This document shows, piece after piece, positions 48,829 to 50,115 of a stretch of DNA of 50,115 bases. Below the pieces are notes generated by a model that did not search any database, was not told the DNA's origin, and was given only the letters and a program-made list of their open reading frames with translations. The DNA is from a virus: positions 1 to 50,115 of the IMG/VR virus record IMGVR_UViG_3300020420_000914; one strand, given 5' to 3'. The first letter of the stretch is position 1. The number at the start of each line of letters is the position of its first letter. Position numbers and translations under genes: made by a program.

Positions 48829-48836
48829 TATTTATT
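48829..48836 (-). promoter_or_regulatory. 20: T4-type late promoter box, 5 nt from gp20 ATG
   Basis: AATAAATA on the minus strand ends 5 nt before the ATG at 48823 (spacer AAAAT); no ribosome binding site is possible between them. Confidence 0.6.
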
Positions 48837-48886
48837 GCAATCTAATTTTTAAATACTAACAGAAACACACCAGCATGTCAACCTTA

Positions 48887-50115
48887 TTAAGTAACCGAAT
48901 TTCGAACTAACTCTAGTTGGGCTTGTGCTGATTTGTCTGTATTTCCTGAATTTGTGTTAATTTTGTTTAATATATCAATTTGTGACTGTAGCATTTCAAT
49001 CTGTTTTCTTCTATATTCGCCCTCTGACATTTCGCCTTGTTCAATGAAACTTTGAGGATCACCAAACATTGGCATTATTCTAATTTTGCTTCTAAATGCA
49101 CCTTCATTGCCCATACTTTCTTGAGTACCACTTTGATCTCCAGGTGGGTTTGCATCATCACCGGTAACAGGTGTAGTGGATCCAGGTGCCTTGTATCCTG
49201 TGATTGAACCTGAATAATATTCACCAATCATTCTCTGAAGTGTGTTTTCTATTTCAGCTTCAGTCATTGGTCTTTCTTGTGCATTTCTACCAGTGGTTGG
49301 CTGTCTTACGCCGTCAATGGTTTTAAATTTACCAAACCCAGATGCTTCAAGCAACTGATTGATTATTGCCTGTCTGTCTGCTTTTTGTTGAGTTGTTAAA
49401 TCATCTAAATTACTTGGAAACTGTTTTAGTTTGTCTACCAGTGCATCGTATTCTTTTAACTTATCACCGTCGTCGCCACCTGGCAGTGCTAACGCAACAC
49501 CTCTGGCAATACCTGACGATATACCACCTGTTAATGCAGTTGTTATAAAATTAGTCATGCCAGTAAGGCCATTACTAAAAAAGTCTTTTACCTTAGCCAT
49601 GAACTCAGTAGTATTGTCCATTGCTTTAGTAATGGAAGCCGATATCTTACTAAACAGTCCTCCGTCTTTACTCATTTCAGTTACAAAGTTTGTAATTGAC
49701 GTGATGATTGAATTAAATGCTTGAATATTTGATTCTGTTAAAAATGCAAGAGCTAATTTTTGAAATTGTGCAGTTAATAAAGTTAATGCGTTTGAAAGTA
49801 ATACTTGAGCTTCGGCAAGTTCTTCTGGCTTCAACGTAGACATCTTTTGAGCCATTTTGACAAAACTGTTAGTTTCTTCGCTCAATAATTGTTGTTGATT
49901 GATCAATTGCAACACAGTTTGAGACATGCTGTCACCCATAATTGCAAGGGCTTGTAATCTTTGTCTTTCTGAGTCACTGACATTTAAAATAGATTTTCTA
50001 AAATCCTCTAAACTATCAATAACACTACCTCCACCTATGATAGTATTGTTTATACCTCGCAATGAATCTGCCAACTGTGGTGAAGTCACTGTTAACTCTC
50101 TGAAACCTTCGACAA
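48887..50115 (-). CDS. Virion-associated protein, 5' end cut by window edge
   Basis: The frame stays open to the end of the window (upstream codons read VEGFREL), so the true start lies beyond 50115 and a GTG at 50089 is unlikely to be it. The visible 409 residues have long helical stretches (LLTAQFQKLALAFLTESNIQAFNSIITSI), hydrophobic glycine-rich segments (GMTNFITTALTGGISSGIARGVALALPG) and a Pro/Gly/Thr linker. A C-terminal coiled coil (RRKQIEMLQSQIDILNKI) follows. This resembles tape-measure-like or internal virion proteins. It precedes the portal. No firm family call. Confidence 0.6.
   Translation of the reverse strand, partial: VEGFRELTVTSPQLADSLRGINNTIIGGGSVIDSLEDFRKSILNVSDSERQRLQALAIMGDSMSQTVLQLINQQQLLSEETNSFVKMAQKMSTLKPEELAEAQVLLSNALTLLTAQFQKLALAFLTESNIQAFNSIITSITNFVTEMSKDGGLFSKISASITKAMDNTTEFMAKVKDFFSNGLTGMTNFITTALTGGISSGIARGVALALPGGDDGDKLKEYDALVDKLKQFPSNLDDLTTQQKADRQAIINQLLEASGFGKFKTIDGVRQPTTGRNAQERPMTEAEIENTLQRMIGEYYSGSITGYKAPGSTTPVTGDDANPPGDQSGTQESMGNEGAFRSKIRIMPMFGDPQSFIEQGEMSEGEYRRKQIEMLQSQIDILNKINTNSGNTDKSAQAQLELVRNSVT

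Noticed and set aside
48887-50089. Complete gene starting at GTG 50089
   Set aside because: The frame is open to the window edge with plausible residues upstream, so I treat it as truncated at its 5' end.
1-50115. CRISPR arrays, insertion sequences, integrase or attachment sites
   Set aside because: No spaced direct repeats, transposase or integrase genes were seen; the repeats present are coding repeats or the short gp32 leader units.

Overview
The window is about 50 kb of a very AT-rich genome, roughly 30% G+C by eye. It belongs to a marine T4-like myovirus. Gene content and sequence style (gp41, gp61, UvsW, UvsY, UvsX, gp32, gp17, gp16, gp4, gp18, gp19, gp13-15, gp20-23, core proteins, one tRNA-Leu) resemble T4-type cyanophages and, more closely, the pelagiphage type that infects SAR11 alphaproteobacteria. 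The host is inferred from base composition, a CHCC zinc-finger protein of alphaproteobacterial type and the SAR11-like look of the B12-uptake genes. It is not proven here.

Layout. Almost all genes lie on the minus strand and are read from right to left. 1-9.2 kb: small hypothetical genes, a large KxDG-motif protein, then gp41 helicase, ThyX, ClpP and gp61 primase, two less clear genes, and a DnaE-like fragment. 9.2-16.4 kb: recombination and replication genes (UvsW, UvsY, UvsX, gp32) with conserved small genes and a lysis-like pair (Bax-type muramidase and a small membrane coiled-coil protein). 16.4-19.2 kb: a B12 cassette made of a cobalamin riboswitch, a DUF6580 membrane protein, a BtuB-like TonB-dependent receptor and a 46-residue membrane peptide. 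19.2-33 kb: a large probable virion protein, terminase gp17, a radical SAM protein, two ORFs joined by a likely -1 frameshift, a protein with a T4-type capsid-targeting peptide, gp16, gp4, tail proteins, gp19 tube and an oversized gp18 sheath. 33-36 kb: an HNH protein, a small lipoprotein, tRNA-Leu(UAA), small genes, dNMP kinase and gp13. 36-39.8 kb, plus strand: gp14, gp15, a Nudix hydrolase and an unknown gene. 39.8-50.1 kb: a fibre-like structural protein, gp23 major capsid, gp22 scaffold, gp21 protease, core proteins, an FkbM-like methyltransferase, gp20 portal and the 3' part of a structural gene cut by the window edge.

Regulation. T4-type late promoter boxes (nnTAAATA) occur throughout. 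In many cases the box ends exactly 5 or 8 bases before the ATG, with no room for a Shine-Dalgarno site, which predicts leaderless or nearly leaderless late mRNAs. The B12 riboswitch sits just downstream of a perfect TATAAATA box, so a host-type metabolite sensor appears to be wired to phage late transcription. The gp32 leader carries a 5' hairpin and four 10-base repeats, the last overlapping the ribosome binding site, which suggests autogenous control as in T4.

The most notable points are the B12 riboswitch/uptake cassette, the leaderless late-promoter arrangement, the A9G frameshift site at 25.6 kb and the candidate injected internal protein at 26.0-26.7 kb. No stretch above 300 bases lacks a gene; the longest gap (18997-19189) is filled by the riboswitch.
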